Source: Umbelopsis ramanniana AG (taxonomy: Eukaryota > Mucoromycota > Umbelopsidomycetes > Umbelopsidales > Umbelopsidaceae). Taken from it: DNA of 64,000 nt. The stretch lies in contig NW_026252098.1 in NCBI RefSeq assembly GCF_025399195.1, positions 248,001 through 312,000 of the forward strand, in the 5' to 3' direction. Positions within the stretch are counted from its first letter, which is position 1, and the number at the start of each line of letters is the position of its first letter. Below, in pieces: positions 24,711 through 36,539 of this stretch. Both the position numbers and the translations under genes were made by a program. The notes below the pieces were generated by a model. That model did no database searches. It had not been told where the DNA came from and saw only the letters and a list, made by a program, of their open reading frames with translations.

Positions 24711-25211
24711 TTAGAGTATAGTAGCACTCAAAGGTTCAGCACGTAACTCTTCAACGTTCATTTCTGCCTCTGCATCTGTATCGATCTGGCCAATGATTCC
24801 TCTGTTCCAAATAATAGTTAAATTACTTGAATCGTTATGATTATGCATCTCTCTCTTTTGAGGAAAAATCACTTACACGCTATCACCTCGTATGACATAA
24901 AGACCGAGGGGAACAACTTCTGTGCCTTCCGGTGAAAAGACGCGTTCGTGGCACTTTTCTAATATAATATTTCCAGTGGTATCGATTCCTCTTGCGGTGC
25001 CCTACAAATCGATGTTTGCAGTTAGCTGACTGCTCATTATATGCCGTGATCTTATTACTATGACTGCTCACCACTATGACACGGCCGTCCAAAGTGATCA
25101 CCGACACAAACTCTACAAGGACAAAAGATTAGTAAGTAGCTGCGCAGTGATTTCTAAAGACCCGAGGCGAACGGAAGACGTACTGTCAACGAAACTGTTC
25201 AGGATGCTCAT
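24711..25211 (-). CDS. LSM8: U6 snRNA-associated Sm-like protein LSM8
   Basis: Four exons (25211-25184, 25112-25072, 25001-24877, 24801-24711) give 94 residues, matching LSM8 length (about 96). The N-terminus MSILNSFVDK matches the LSM8-type start. Sm1 contains VSVITLDGRVIVGTARGID, and Sm2 contains CHERVFSPEG and GLYVIRGDSVGIIGQID. The tail ELRAEPLSAT is also LSM8-like and distinguishes it from other LSm proteins. LSM8 closes the nuclear LSm2-8 ring that binds the U-rich 3' end of U6 snRNA. The 28-nt first exon is shorter than typical gene finders accept. Confidence 0.95.
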
Positions 25212-25750
25212 TCTGCTAAGGTGTAAAAGGATCAATAGCAAAGTTTTCTTGAATCGCAGCTAGACTGTTGGCTTCAAACTTCTGGCCCATCTGGGTGAAT
25301 GCACTTCACGTGACCAAAGACGGATTCTCGCGCCAAAAATTGACTCCTCACCTTGATCAATCTGTTCAGCTCTAAATGACTATCAAACGTCCTTTTCAGA
25401 ATGACTCAGGCAGGTTTGAAAAGTTCAAATGAATAGAGACATAATTAAGTCGTCTCTTATAATGACAATGCGCTTCCCAACACTTGAATACATCTTATGG
25501 AGATAGGTGTAAATTCATAAGCTGGACAAAAATTGGGATATGCGTATTCAATAGGTAGCCGTAAGATTGTATCAGTATATAAGTTTGACTGTGCCTTTCA
25601 TTGCGCTGGCCAACGTTGGTTAGGAAATAAGGAAGATTTTGACGACGAGCCGTTTCCATTCTTTGAAGCGGAGCTCAACATCAACGTTTAAAAACGTGTC
25701 AAACGAATTATCGACTTGAGCGGCCTTTTGCTATTCAAATTTACCTTGCA
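25212..25750. promoter_or_regulatory. Divergent intergenic region, LSM8 / ALG2
   Basis: About 540 bp between opposite start codons; should contain both promoters. No further gene, repeat or clear motif was recognised. Confidence 0.5.
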
Positions 25751-27508
25751 ATGGCTAAGGACAAGCTTAACACCCAGGCTCCTCTCAAAATAGCATTTAT
25801 CCACCCTGATCTTGGCATTGGTAAGACGTTCGATCTACGCAACTTTATATATTTCCAAGCCGACACTGATTGTTACTGATTGTTCGGAATTCAGGTGGAG
25901 CTGAACGGCTAGTTGTGGATGCAGCAGTTGGTTTGCAAGAACGTGGACATCAAGTCGTAATGTATACTTCACACCACGACAAAAACCACTGTTTCGAGGA
26001 AACAAGAGATGGTAAGGCGCCTCTTTCTGGAAGGTCGTGAAGAATACTCTGTTGGCTTTCGACTCACACTACTGTTATAGGCACGCTCGAGGTGCGAGTT
26101 GAAGGAAATTCGATCATACCTCGCACCATCTTTGGAAGATTTTACATTCTATGTGCAATTTTAAGACAATTCCATCTCTGCATATCTCTATTGAGGCAAC
26201 AGAAAGACACATACGATGTTCTGTTCGTAGACCAATTGAGTGCTTGTATTCCATTGTTGAAGTTGTTCTGTTCATCTAAAGTAAGTAGTTTATCTGTCAT
26301 ATTACTATTGTGTGCAGCAGAGAACATCCAAAATATAACTTATGAAAACTCTTATATAGGTGTTTTTCTATTGCCACTTTCCGGACAAGAAACTGGCTCG
26401 TCATGACACCTTGATACAACGCATCTACCGTGCCCCAGTAGATCTCTTCGAGGAATATACCACTGGTTCGTACTAAATTCATCGGAACTGCACCATCTTA
26501 CAAAATCTCATCATGAAGTTACATCTATGCCTGCAGGAATGGCGGATACTGTGGTTGTAAATAGTAATTTCACGGCCGGCGTATTCAAGCGCTCCTTTCC
26601 ATCTATATTAAAAAATCCGAGAACGCTATACCCTCCTATTAACTTGGAAGCATACGATAAGGAAGTTGATATAGATGATCCTCGAGTGAAGGTTTTAATA
26701 TCGTAAGTGGTCCAGCTTTTGCTATTTTTCTCATCATAACTTGCATTGTCTGACTAAATGTTTAAAAAGTGATAGAAAATTAATTGTGTCTATCAATCGG
26801 TTCGAACGCAAGAAGGCCATTGATTTAGCCATACATTCATTCGCAATGCTGAAAGAAGACGGAGGAATACGGCCAGAGATATTCAATAGTATGCGATTAA
26901 TCGTTGGCGGAGGATATGACCCAAGAGTCGCCGAAAATGTTGAATATCATAAGGAGCTTAACAAGTTAGCGCAAGAGACGTACAAATTGAAAACTTTCAC
27001 TCTGATGCCAGGATCCACTGAAGTGGTTCCTACCGACTCACAAGTGGTTTTCCTTTGTTCGTTCAACGACTCTCAACGCGGCTATCTTTTGTCGCATGCA
27101 ACAGTCGTACTTTATACACCGTCTAATGAACACTTTGGCATTACCCCTGTCGAAGCTATGTATGCAAGAGCCCCAGTCATTGCTGCAAATAACGGCGGCC
27201 CGGTAGAAACCGTCAAACACAACGTTACTGGTCTACTCCTACCACCAACCCCAGAAAATTGGCGCGATGGTATAAAGTCCATTGCTACAGCTGAATTGGA
27301 CGGACGTAAAATGGGAGAAGCAGGAAGAAAGCACGCTCAAGAACGATTCTCACTTGAGGCTTTCGTTGATCAGTTGGAAGATATCTTGGACGAGCTGGTC
27401 TCGGGTGGACGGCCTACGAAGCATTACTATGACAACGTTGAGTATGGTGTTCGAATTGCCATCGCCATTGTAGTATTTGGCTTATACGTTAACTATTGGT
27501 GGCTATGA
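25751..27508 (+). CDS. ALG2: ALG2 mannosyltransferase (GT4), N-glycan precursor synthesis
   Basis: Six exons (25751-25820, 25895-26011, 26081-26280, 26360-26465, 26537-26702, 26770-27508), 465 residues. ALG2 adds the alpha-1,3 and alpha-1,6 mannoses to the dolichol-linked intermediate on the cytosolic ER face. Visible motifs: [20 protein letters not shown] (donor/acceptor glycine loop), [42 protein letters not shown], and the GT4 E-x7-E region [19 protein letters not shown] with NNGGPVET. The C-terminal hydrophobic segment ([17 protein letters not shown]) is a membrane anchor, as in yeast Alg2. All splice junctions are canonical and in frame. Confidence 0.96.
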
Positions 27509-27787
27509 TTTGATTCGTCGGATCTCAATATGGATCAAAGTGTAATTCTTTACAAATGCACCATTGCATGTTTCAATAGATTGCAAAATTAACTCATTTA
27601 ATAAAGTAGTAGTCAACGAAATCATGAATATATGCTTTGAACATCAATCATCCATATTTTCAATAATCGTCATATTCCAGGTTCTTATTAACCCTGGTGT
27701 GCTCAATCACAAACTGTAGATATAGAAGATAGTAACTGCAAAATATTATTGGGGATTACTTGTGAATATTGGATTGCTACTTGTTCT

Positions 27788-29334
27788 TCATTTTCTAATG
27801 CTCTTGGGAGAGTCTCGTTGAGAGTAGTAGTAAGCATCTAGTTCGCCTTGAAGCTCTTTAATCTTGTCATTTTGGGATTCCAATTCCTTGTGCAAACGAT
27901 CACGCTCAGCCAATAGCTAAAATAAATTACATTGTTTAAATACAACTCCATGACCATCCATAACTTAGCACTATGTCATTTATCCTACCTGTTGTTCCCA
28001 CATACGGAATCTTTGTTCCTCAGCCTTGACTTGTTCTGTAAACTTCTTGCGCAGGACTTCCTCCTCTTCCTTGAACTTGGGGTTTTCAGAAGGTTGGCTT
28101 CTAGGGTCGCCGAACTTTCTGGTTTCCATCTGAGATTGTCTGTAGTTCTCATAGTGGACTTCCTCAGTGGTTGAAATCAAGTCGAGCATGTGGGTACGAA
28201 CAAGTAGGCTGCGTAGCTTTTTGAAATCGCAGTGCTCTTCGTTTTCAACTTCTGCAACACCCCATGAATATTCTCTGCCCTTTACAGAGCGACCATCAGA
28301 AGTGGTGACGTCTTGGGTGGAGCCAATGACAGAGAAAGGCATGGCATTCATTATATTGTGGTTACGCTTTGTGCTGGCTTCATCATCACTTTCAATTGGG
28401 CAAGAGTATACGCGAATATTTTGAGCGGCAATTACATCTCTGATCTGTTGATTGATCGATTTAGAAGACATGGTGAGTATACATCAAGCACTAAGCAGCC
28501 AGGCAGATGTAGAGCAGCAAACTTACGCTTTCCTTGAACTTGGCAAGATCGGCTGGTGTCAAGGTATCAGCCTTGGCAATGACAGGGATCAAGTTTACGC
28601 GAGATCCAAGTCTCTTCATGACTTCAACATCAAGAGGGTTCAAACTGTTGTCGTAAAGACAGGTTAAATGACACTTGCTATAAAAGAAAAACTCTTATGT
28701 TAGCTAATGCTGTTTCCTACCTGTGACCAGTGGGCTTGATAAAGTAGAGACAAGCATGAACTCTCATATCGACTATGCCCTTTCTGCTTGGTTGTTGTTC
28801 TTGGCGCATGTACTTCTCATGCTGATCGTCAATGAAATCTACGATTGGTATCCAGGCATGTCTGTTATTGACATAGTCACCGAATCCCGGTGTATCAATA
28901 ACGGTCAGCTTGACCTTGAACATCTTCTCTTCCAGCTCTTTTAAAAGTAATTTTCATTCAGTTCCGCTGCATACTTTTAATTAATTGGGCTCACACTGAC
29001 TTACCAGCCTTCGTGATTTGGACCTGCACAGTCTTGGCAGGCTGCTTGACCTTTCTTCTATTCAAATTCTTTTGATCCTTGATAGCAGTTGTAAACAATG
29101 TATTGACAAAGGTTGTCTTTCCAAGACCAGATTCACCTGCAGATCATCGTACATCAATATACCGTACATTTGAAAGTGGGGTATTTGTATCCACTTACCG
29201 CAAACCATCAAAGTGAAGTTGGCACCATTCTTTGCGACAATTTTATGGCGTTGGTTTGGCAAGTTTGCAATGCCTGTTCCGATAGAGGCGATTGGAGCGG
29301 GGGGTACGGATTCAACTGGTGAAGCTGCTGCCAT
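27788..29334 (-). CDS. Septin, CDC3/AspB-like group
   Basis: Six exons (29334-29199, 29136-29005, 28937-28721, 28644-28527, 28444-27989, 27916-27788), 395 residues. GTPase motifs are complete: G1 GESGLGKTT (46-54), G3 DTPGFGD and G4 AKAD. Septin-unique sequences include VNNRHAWIPIVDFIDDQHE, HACLYFIKPTGHSLNPLD and EYSWGVAEVENEEHCDF. The C-terminus from about 320 is a coiled coil (KFKEEEEVLRKKFTEQVKAE). That tail and ENPKFKEEEE resemble Aspergillus AspB / yeast Cdc3 rather than Cdc10. Septins polymerise into filaments at septa, hyphal tips and branch sites. The start at 29334 (MAAASPVES) was chosen; an in-frame upstream ATG at 29388 would add a short hydrophobic leader unlike septins. Confidence 0.95.
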
Positions 29335-29779
29335 TTTGTGGAAACAATGGTAAAAAGTGAAAAGAGAGAAGGCAAAGCAAGCTTTCAAAGATCAAACCAT
29401 ACTGAACAAGTAAAGGGAGATACTGGGGGAGGTAGGTAAGGGGCGCAACCATCTTACGCTCCAAATGTGGGTTCAGGGGTTGCTTTCAATGTTTTATTCG
29501 ATTCGTGTAGATCAGGCAAGCAATATCAGAGGTACGTGCTACTATTGGCTATAGATCAATGTATACATGACCAGCCACGAATGCTTTGCCAATCCAAGTA
29601 GACGACTGCCACAAGTCAGAAGAAATGCAACAATAAAAACAGAAGGAGAGTCCTTTACCATACCTTTGTAGAGTATAGGAGAGAAGATAACCTAGATCAT
29701 ACAATAGGAGACTTTTTGCAAAATTGAGGGACAGTAGGCAGGGATGGGCTTCAGTTTGGCTGCAGCATCGTCGTGCCCA
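29335..29779. promoter_or_regulatory. Septin upstream region up to the assembly gap
   Basis: No gene seen. It should hold the septin promoter. The sequence stops at a scaffold gap. Confidence 0.5.
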
Positions 29780-29879
29780 NNNNNNNNNNNNNNNNNNNNN
29801 NNNNNNNNNNNNNNNNNNNNNNNNNNNNNNNNNNNNNNNNNNNNNNNNNNNNNNNNNNNNNNNNNNNNNNNNNNNNNNN
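29780..29879. other. Assembly gap (100 N)
   Basis: Exactly 100 Ns, the conventional size for a gap of unknown length. The right flank starts with a run of 13 A, so the join may lie in a low-complexity tract. Order and distance of the flanking genes are not proven by the sequence. Confidence 0.98.
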
Positions 29880-30147
29880 AAAAAAAAAAAAATGAGAACG
29901 ATACTGTAAAATAGATTTTTTCAATTGTGTTGTCTAGCAATGAGTCTTTTAAATGATATCCATGCGATAACAAGCATTTTGCCGCTATAGCCAAAGCTAT
30001 TTCGTTAATTGTCACAATGTGATTTACAATTATAACAAAAATGATCAACGTGTATGTATACACTTTACAGGGTTAACCCCAAAAGAAAGAGCAAAGGAAA
30101 ATGGCAAACAGATATATAAGAGATTGACAAAATCAGTGACTTCTATC
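29880..30147. other. Region between the gap and the PKA regulatory gene
   Basis: AT-rich 3' flank of the PKA regulatory subunit gene; no gene seen. Confidence 0.5.
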
Positions 30148-31846
30148 CTAGTTTGATTGCGGTATACCGGAAGTACCATGTTGGTTAATGATGGCATGAT
30201 AATTCTCAGAATTGCGTTGCAAGATATCAAGCACAGGCCCTAGAAGTCGTGTAAATGCTTTCTTGCCAAGGGTTGCACACTTTAAACGTCCATTCGCCCG
30301 TACAGTTGCAATGCGTGGTGCATCATTTAATAATGCAAGCTCTGCAAATGCCCAAGTTTTTTGTGTTTAAATTTCATGATAATAGACTCAATAAATTTGT
30401 GAGAATACTTATATCTCTGACTTACCTCCAAAATATCCACCTCGCATCAGATAGTTCACCTCTTGTTGACTACCATCAGCTCCTGTTCTAAATACTCGAG
30501 CTTCTCCTGATTCGATGATGTAAAAGCTATCTCCAACATCTCCTTCACGGACAATAATATTTTGATCTTCGTAGTAAACGGACTCCAAGGCATCCGCAAT
30601 CTTATGTCTTTCGTATGGCTTGAGTGATCTTAGAAGTGGGACTTCTTCCAAAAACGCTTCATACATCCTCCTCTTGCGTGATGTATTTTCCATGAGAATG
30701 CGACGGAACGTCACACGGTCTAATGCCCACAAAACGGCATTTGAGGTCGCAACGATAGTTGCTGCACGTGGAGCATTGTACATGAGAGCCAATTCTCCAA
30801 AGCTTCCCCCTGCTTCATAGGAAATGACCTTGATTGGAGGTTCTCCGTCCTTAGAAATGAAGCAGTCAAAAGTACCGGACTCTACTACATAGAAGTAATC
30901 TCCTACACCTCCTTGTTCAATCACATTTGTTCCTGAAGCAACCTGCTTTTCAGCCATGGCATTTACGACATCGTTGTACTGATCTTCATCCAAGTTCTTG
31001 AATAAGAAATTGTTTCCAATGGATGTCTGAATCCTGGACTTTTGTGCATTGGATTTCGGAATGACAGTCTTCACATAGTCTTGATTCTGTGACGGTGCAA
31101 TGGATTCTGCGCTCACAGATGTGCGACGGCCTCTATTGTATGCGGACGGCGGAGGCATAGACGGTATCGCTGCCGTTGAAAATTTATCATGCTCTTCATC
31201 ATGATCCAGGTCATCTTCATCTTCGTCTTCGTCTTCGTCTAATTCACTTTGATCCATAGGGTAGTCAGAGCTGAATGATGATCGAGAAGGAGGGGCAAAC
31301 TTGAATGTAGGTGAAGAGTGCCCATTTGAGACGGCATGTGGATGTTGGTCTGCTTGTGGTGATAAATCTAGAATCGTACATTGGCAAAACTAGGTTAGCA
31401 AACAAGCCTTACTCATAAAACATCTTTGTCTTTGATCGCTGTCTAAATAATATGTCATTTGTCGTATGTTTATTAGCCTTGGGGTGCTCCTCGGTGAGAC
31501 TACTGGAAAGAGCCGGCGTGCATAAAATAAGCATGTTGGCGCAATAGAATGGGGTTGTACGATGCATTTTCGGCCGGCTGCTAGCAGCATCTTGAGACAG
31601 ACAGCTTTTTCATCGAGGCAACAGTATTAGGATTAAAAGCAAAAAGCTCACTGTACCTGATGGGCCCAGATTGCTTTGGCACAAGAATTCCTCTCGCTGT
31701 TCAGCTAACTTGCCATTGAAATAGTTTGCGCAGAATTGCAAGACATCGGAAGGCCGCTCGCGTCTAATTTCTCGCTCCAAGTCGCCTAATATGTCGCTAT
31801 AAGATGTTGATGTCTCAACCGGGGCAAACTTAAATTCGGATGCCAT
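30148..31846 (-). CDS. cAMP-dependent protein kinase regulatory subunit
   Basis: Exons 31846-31657, 31367-30426 and 30341-30148 encode 441 residues. It inhibits PKA catalytic subunits until cAMP binds. The N-terminal docking/dimerisation helix pair lies at about 15-60 ([20 protein letters not shown]). An acidic linker (Asp/Glu run at 107-122) precedes the inhibitor site RRTSV (144-148), which keeps a Ser in the phospho-position, so it is a type II-like substrate inhibitor. Two cyclic nucleotide-binding domains follow with complete phosphate-binding cassettes, [15 protein letters not shown] and [15 protein letters not shown]. The first intron (289 nt) is much longer than the local norm and could hide a small extra exon. 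Homologous to yeast BCY1 and Mucor PkaR proteins. Confidence 0.95.
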
Positions 31847-32240
31847 AGTACTTGTTACTTTATGGAACACAAGGGACACCGTGGCGCGAGATTTCAAAAG
31901 GGTGCAATTTTCGACCGGCTGAGAACGAAAGTTTTAACTGCAGCCACCATGGCCGATGCGGGTCATGCGGCGTCATTTGCATTGCTTTCAGTCATATCAC
32001 CGCATCCTATTTTATATTCTTTCGATATCGTAATAGAGCAAAGGCATTTAAAAATAATCATTTCAAGAGATTTTGAATAATAAAAAATTATAAGGGAAAA
32101 GAGAATCCTCAATTTGGAAGGAAGTAGCTACTGGCATCGTGGGTGGGGTAGTTCGTGGGGTAGTGCAACGTTAATAAAATTCAGTGATATTCAAGTCATG
32201 CTCTCGTACATCCTTTATTACGCTTTGCTAGACACATTAT
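31847..32240. promoter_or_regulatory. Intergenic upstream of the PKA regulatory gene
   Basis: About 394 bp between the PKA regulatory start and the dehalogenase-like stop, both minus strand. Contains a GTGGGG repeat (GTGGGTGGGG near 32140 and GTGGGG near 32156). No gene seen. Confidence 0.45.
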
Positions 32241-33129
32241 TCAAATTTTTGATGACAATTGCACTTCTTTATAGAGAAAAGAAAGCTCCTCTAAATCCTT
32301 AGCAAATACATCGATGTGCGGTGAACCAGATGATATGTCATTTTCCGCATGGCCTTCCCCAGGGCGATATATAAATGCTGTTTTGAGGCCATTTTTCTTC
32401 GCGTATAGAAGGTCACGATCATGAGCAGCTACCATACATACTTCTTCCGGTTTCAATTTTAAAAGACGGGCAGCGCCTAAATACATGGCCGGGTTGGGTT
32501 TGAAGCTAAGAAACGTTTCGCCAGAAAATATTATATCAAAACGTAGAGAACCATATTTCGCCAAATCAGCCAGTAGCCGAACTGTTCCATTGCTAAGGGT
32601 TGCTGTTATAGCAGATTTCTGAAGACTGCTAATCCCTTCAGTTGAATCCTCCCAAGGGATTAATTCATGCCATGCAGAATTCAACTTGGATTTTTGATCC
32701 CTGTCTAATTCAGATTGTAGGCCGTGCGTGGTCAGTAGCTTTTCCAAAATTTCGTAGTGTATGTCGTCCAGATCTGGATAGTCGGCTTGACTAAACGACT
32801 TTTGTGACAACGTCGCCATAGCGTCCAGGTAACCTATAAAACTCCATTATTTTTCAGTCCACTCGCGCAATACAATGCATAAGGTGGCTAAGTTACCCTG
32901 TCTCCATTCATTGGCAAAGTCGGCTAGGTCAATATTCTGTTTCGCTTTTGTGGACAGGGCGTCATCCAGGGCCATAACAATCGATTTTCGCCAGTTGACG
33001 CAAGTGCCAAATACATCAAAACAAAACCTAACGGCTATATAAATTAACCTTTGAAATTTCTCTTGTATTAATACGTGCATCGCTAACATACGCTTTGACC
33101 TGCGACAGGGGATGGTGGTGGTCTGTCAT
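32241..33129 (-). CDS. HAD hydrolase, haloacid dehalogenase type II-like
   Basis: Three exons (33129-33092, 33027-32897, 32833-32241), 253 residues. The splice of the 38-nt first exon to exon 2 restores VKAFCFDVFGTCVNWR, the HAD motif I with nucleophile Asp17 and the type II signature. Motif II is ITATLSNGT. Lys of motif III lies in SFKPNPAMYLGAA, and motif IV is AAHDRDLLYAKKNGLKTAF. This layout is typical of 2-haloacid dehalogenase-like proteins widespread in fungi. True dehalogenase activity is not certain, since many relatives are phosphatases or have unknown substrates. No signal peptide. Confidence 0.9.
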
Positions 33130-33489
33130 ATATGCCAGTGAGAAGAAGTATACAACATCAGTCATCCAAAAAATTGCGAATGTTGGCTTTGCACTGAGCA
33201 CGTGACTAACACCACGGTTTTGCTTTTGTCCTGTTTTATTCTTTTTTATTTTGAAGTGCATATTTTTAATGCCTTCGGGGTCTGGTGAAAAAAGGTTTGA
33301 AAAATGGTTCTAGCAACCTTTATGTACACATTAAGACTATTAATGAAGGTCGTCGGTTTTGCGAAGCGGAGGTTGGATGGATATTATCTGTCTATGCCAT
33401 GGTCCTAAAAACCACAGCGGAGAGTAAGATGGTTAGGCCTAAATTACCGCCTATTCACTTTATCACAAAATGACGTCGTGGCTATGTAC

Positions 33490-34387
33490 TTACTTTGGAA
33501 GCTCAAAGCGCTTGCCTTGCAAGACTCTTGTCACATAGACATAAGCAAAGTCAGAGTAGATAGCAGTCTGTATTATTCCAGCTATCCAAACAATCCAGTC
33601 GACGTGACCTTCGGTATAATATCGATATATCCAATTAAGGAGATATAGAGCGCGATAAGCGCCTAAAGCGAACAAGTAATGTGAAGTAATTGTTTCTGCT
33701 TCACCAGTACGCTGGAGCATAAAAAGCTGAGGCAGGATAGCAACCGCTTCAAGCCAGATGGAAAATGCCCATAAAATCTATGTATTGTACGATGAGTATG
33801 CACTTCGGCGTTGTCAACCACAATCAAAAAGTTATAGAAAGTACCTCAGTAACATTCCATTTGTAGGGAAAGAGGATGCCCAGTACTGCAGCTCCACCGA
33901 TCAAGAACTCGATTTTGAAGGTGTCAATGGAAGGGTCGTGTGTGGCCCTGAACTTATACTTGATCAGATAGACGATGTACAATGATGAGGTTATGAAAAA
34001 GATCTTCATGAGAGAGTTGTACAATGAAATAAAGGATGTCAACAGGTCGACATAACGAGTACAAAAGACAACAGCATATAGAAGCTGCGTTTTGAAGGAG
34101 ATTCCTGCAAGCGGATTCAAAGGTTAGAGTATTTTTCTAATATACACCTAACCAGAGGAGAAGCAACATTGAGGCAGGCAGGGCAGGGAATATCGCGCAG
34201 TGAGCCAATTACAATCCGTATGGCGTTCAATGATTGCATACATCTGCGACAATCGCCATATCGCGCCAGTGGACTGTGCAGGAACAAGTAACTTACCGAC
34301 ACAAGAACGAGTTTTCTGTATTTTAAGCAGGAGGATTCCGATGGACGCCAAGTGCATCAAATCCGCAACCAATCGAAAAATATTCAT
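33490..34387 (-). CDS. ERD2: ER lumen protein-retaining (KDEL/HDEL) receptor
   Basis: Three exons (34387-34297, 34104-33845, 33777-33490), 212 residues, the standard ERD2 length. The N-terminus [19 protein letters not shown] with [16 protein letters not shown] is diagnostic. Other conserved blocks are [71 protein letters not shown], and the C-terminal [19 protein letters not shown]. Seven hydrophobic segments are visible. The receptor cycles between Golgi and ER, binding C-terminal retrieval signals at low pH. Confidence 0.97.
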
Positions 34388-34744
34388 TTTGCTGAAATGT
34401 GGTCAAAGAAGAAGCAGTTGATCTGTTCTTTGGGTCTTCAAGCCAACAAATGAATTTGTTACACACATTTTAATGAGAAAAGCAAATGATCAAGCAGCCA
34501 ATCAGGGGCGCCACATTTCCATCGCCTAAAACCCAAAGCACTATCCATTTTTCCGTTCCAAAACATATCTTCCACAGTCCAGTTCTTCATTATATCAAGT
34601 ATACCGCTGTTTATACAATATGGTTTTTACCAATCATTTGTGAAAGATGGCTTTGCAATGCCATGACTCTCACTTTGGCAACTTTTATCTCAAAACCCTC
34701 TGGCAAGAAGTCAAAAATACGAACGAGATGATTATAGTTTTAGT

Positions 34745-35200
34745 GGTTTTATTATTTAATGAATATACAACCCTCTACACTAACAATCCGTCTATTACAA
34801 CCACCTGAAGTAGAGTCACTATAGAATATGGCTTCTGGATAACCAAAAAGCGGCAATAATAGCGCGTCTAACTGCAAACTGATAAAAATACGTTAGTGAT
34901 TGAACTTTTGACGTAAGTTAATTGATTGTTTGCATCTTATAAAAGACACCAATGTACTGAGCAGTAGGTGTCAGGATTAACTGTGTTTCATCGCATGGGT
35001 TAACTCATAATGAGCTGGGTTTAATAGCAAGAAAAGTAATCATCATTTTCTTCTGCTCAGGATCATCGGCACCTTGCATGCCGTTGCATTTTGAAGAAAA
35101 GTGTCAACTTACTGTTTGTATATTGTGGGATAATGAATGTGTAGTGGAAGAAGAGGGAATGAGCGAACAAAAATTTGGGACGTGAGGAGCATTTTTATAG
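34745..35200 (-). other. Probable small spliced gene on the minus strand, product unresolved
   Basis: Several signals line up on the minus strand. They are a TATA-like CTATAAAAAT at 35200-35191, a pyrimidine-rich leader, a donor GTAAGTTG from 35112, a strong 3' splice site with branch sequence CACTAAC and acceptor TTTGCAG ending at about 34876, and an AATAAA signal near 34750. The terminal exon can read RRAIIAAFWLSRSHIL, a short hydrophobic tail that loosely recalls tail-anchored mitochondrial proteins such as Tom5. A candidate earlier piece reads MQGADDPEQKKMM. I could not join the pieces in one frame with canonical sites, so the product is not named; it may also be noncoding. Confidence 0.3.
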
Positions 35201-35367
35201 ACAAAAAAATTTTTGACACCAGCCTGATTTTGAGGCTTGTTCGATAGTCACTGAGACGCGATTTTTACTTTGTCAAGGCTCCTGGCGGTTTCACCCCCCT
35301 CCCCATTGTTCGCGTTGCAGAAAGGTAGGCGGCAAATCAAATATATACTTGGTAAATTCATTATATA

Positions 35368-36288
35368 TTATATATTCATAGTACAGAACAGCAGGGTTGT
35401 AAAAGTATCATCAGCTTTTTTGTACTCGTTTGCCGGGCGTTTCTTCCCTATGAAGACGTACAAATCCTCTTCCTGGCCGAATATTTCTTCTACAGTTTCA
35501 TCGTCATCGCTATCAGAATCAGTGGACGGTGGAGAGATGTTCCTTACAGGTTCATATTCGAAATAGCGACCAAAAAAATCCTGCCAAAAGCCAGTCTCCT
35601 TTTCCAATGACCTGCTCTTGTATCCAATGACGACCTGGGTATTCTTGGAACACACTTGCAGTAGCGTTTCCGTCAACAAACCGAATAACTCTGGGAAATA
35701 GACGCAGTCGCTAATTATAACTAGGTCCAGTTCTCCCTCTTCGAGAATTTTGTTACCATGCTCAATATCACCCCAATGCAAAGGTTGTACAGCTACTTGC
35801 GCTGTCAGACTTTCTTGATAATCATTGACATTTTGCTGGATCAGGGGTGCAACGTCTGCGAGATCGGTTATATAGATTTTGCAATCCGGGCCAAGTTTGC
35901 GAGCGAGAGCGATACCGACATAGCCAGTTCCAGCGCCCAATTCTAATATACGGTATGGTTTTGAAGCTTGTCCGAGGTAATATTCTTCTGGTATAGGGTT
36001 GGATGGTTGCATATGCGGTTGAGTCCATTCTGAAAAAAATAAATCTAGAGCGTACGCACTGACGTTGCCCGAGTGAGAAACGGGTCTCAAAAGTGACAAG
36101 GGGCTGCAAAAGATGAGTTACCTATGCCAAATCTTGCCAGCAAGACCAAACTTACTGATGTCTTGGGTAAGTTGCAGTTCATTCTGCTTAATATTTTTGA
36201 ATGCGTTCGGTGGTCCATCCGAGACGGTGACATTCAGGCCCTCAGGGAGATTGCCTATGCGAAAAGCATCGTGGTCCTGAGATGGCAT
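35368..36288 (-). CDS. METTL21-family (Nnt1/EFM-like) protein lysine methyltransferase
   Basis: Two exons (36288-36122, 36058-35368), 285 residues. The splice yields SKFGLAGKIWHSAYALDLFF, the conserved G-x-A/G-G-x-x-W block that precedes the SAM domain in METTL21/22-type enzymes. SAM motif I is ILELGAGTGYVGIALA. Motif II is near KIYITDLADVAPLIQQN. The catalytic region has LDLVIISDCVYFPEL. The acidic insert DSDSDDDETVEE and short tail are variable. These cytosolic enzymes methylate lysines on chaperones and translation factors; the exact substrate cannot be told from the sequence. Confidence 0.88.
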
Positions 36289-36539
36289 ACCCTTTGACGA
36301 AAGTCAAGATAAGGAGAACGTGGGTGGGAGAAATGTGACGAAGCTGAGAAACGGAGAAGAAAATTTGGTGGACAATACTTCCATGGCTTTCATCCGCATA
36401 TAGTATCTTTGACCAAACTGCCATATAGCCAATCGTAACATCAAAAGATAAAAAGACATTATGTGACATTTCGATTCGATTTTTATTCAAGACGAAAAAA
36501 CGTACAACACGTTGACCATCACGGCTAAGCCATGGTTAC

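Noticed and set aside
26770..26830. GGTTCGAACG resembling a tRNA B box
   Set aside because: It lies inside the ALG2 coding sequence (NRFERKK) with no A box or cloverleaf. No tRNA was found in the window.
33027..33089. Start of the dehalogenase-like protein at MLAMHVLIQ, reading without an intron
   Set aside because: A start at 33129 with an intron 33091-33028 gives VKAFCFDVFGT, the proper HAD N-terminus.
36103..36121. Apparent 18-nt intron in the methyltransferase gene
   Set aside because: Using the later acceptor CAACGTCAG gives a 63-nt intron and restores the conserved GLAGKIWHSAY block.
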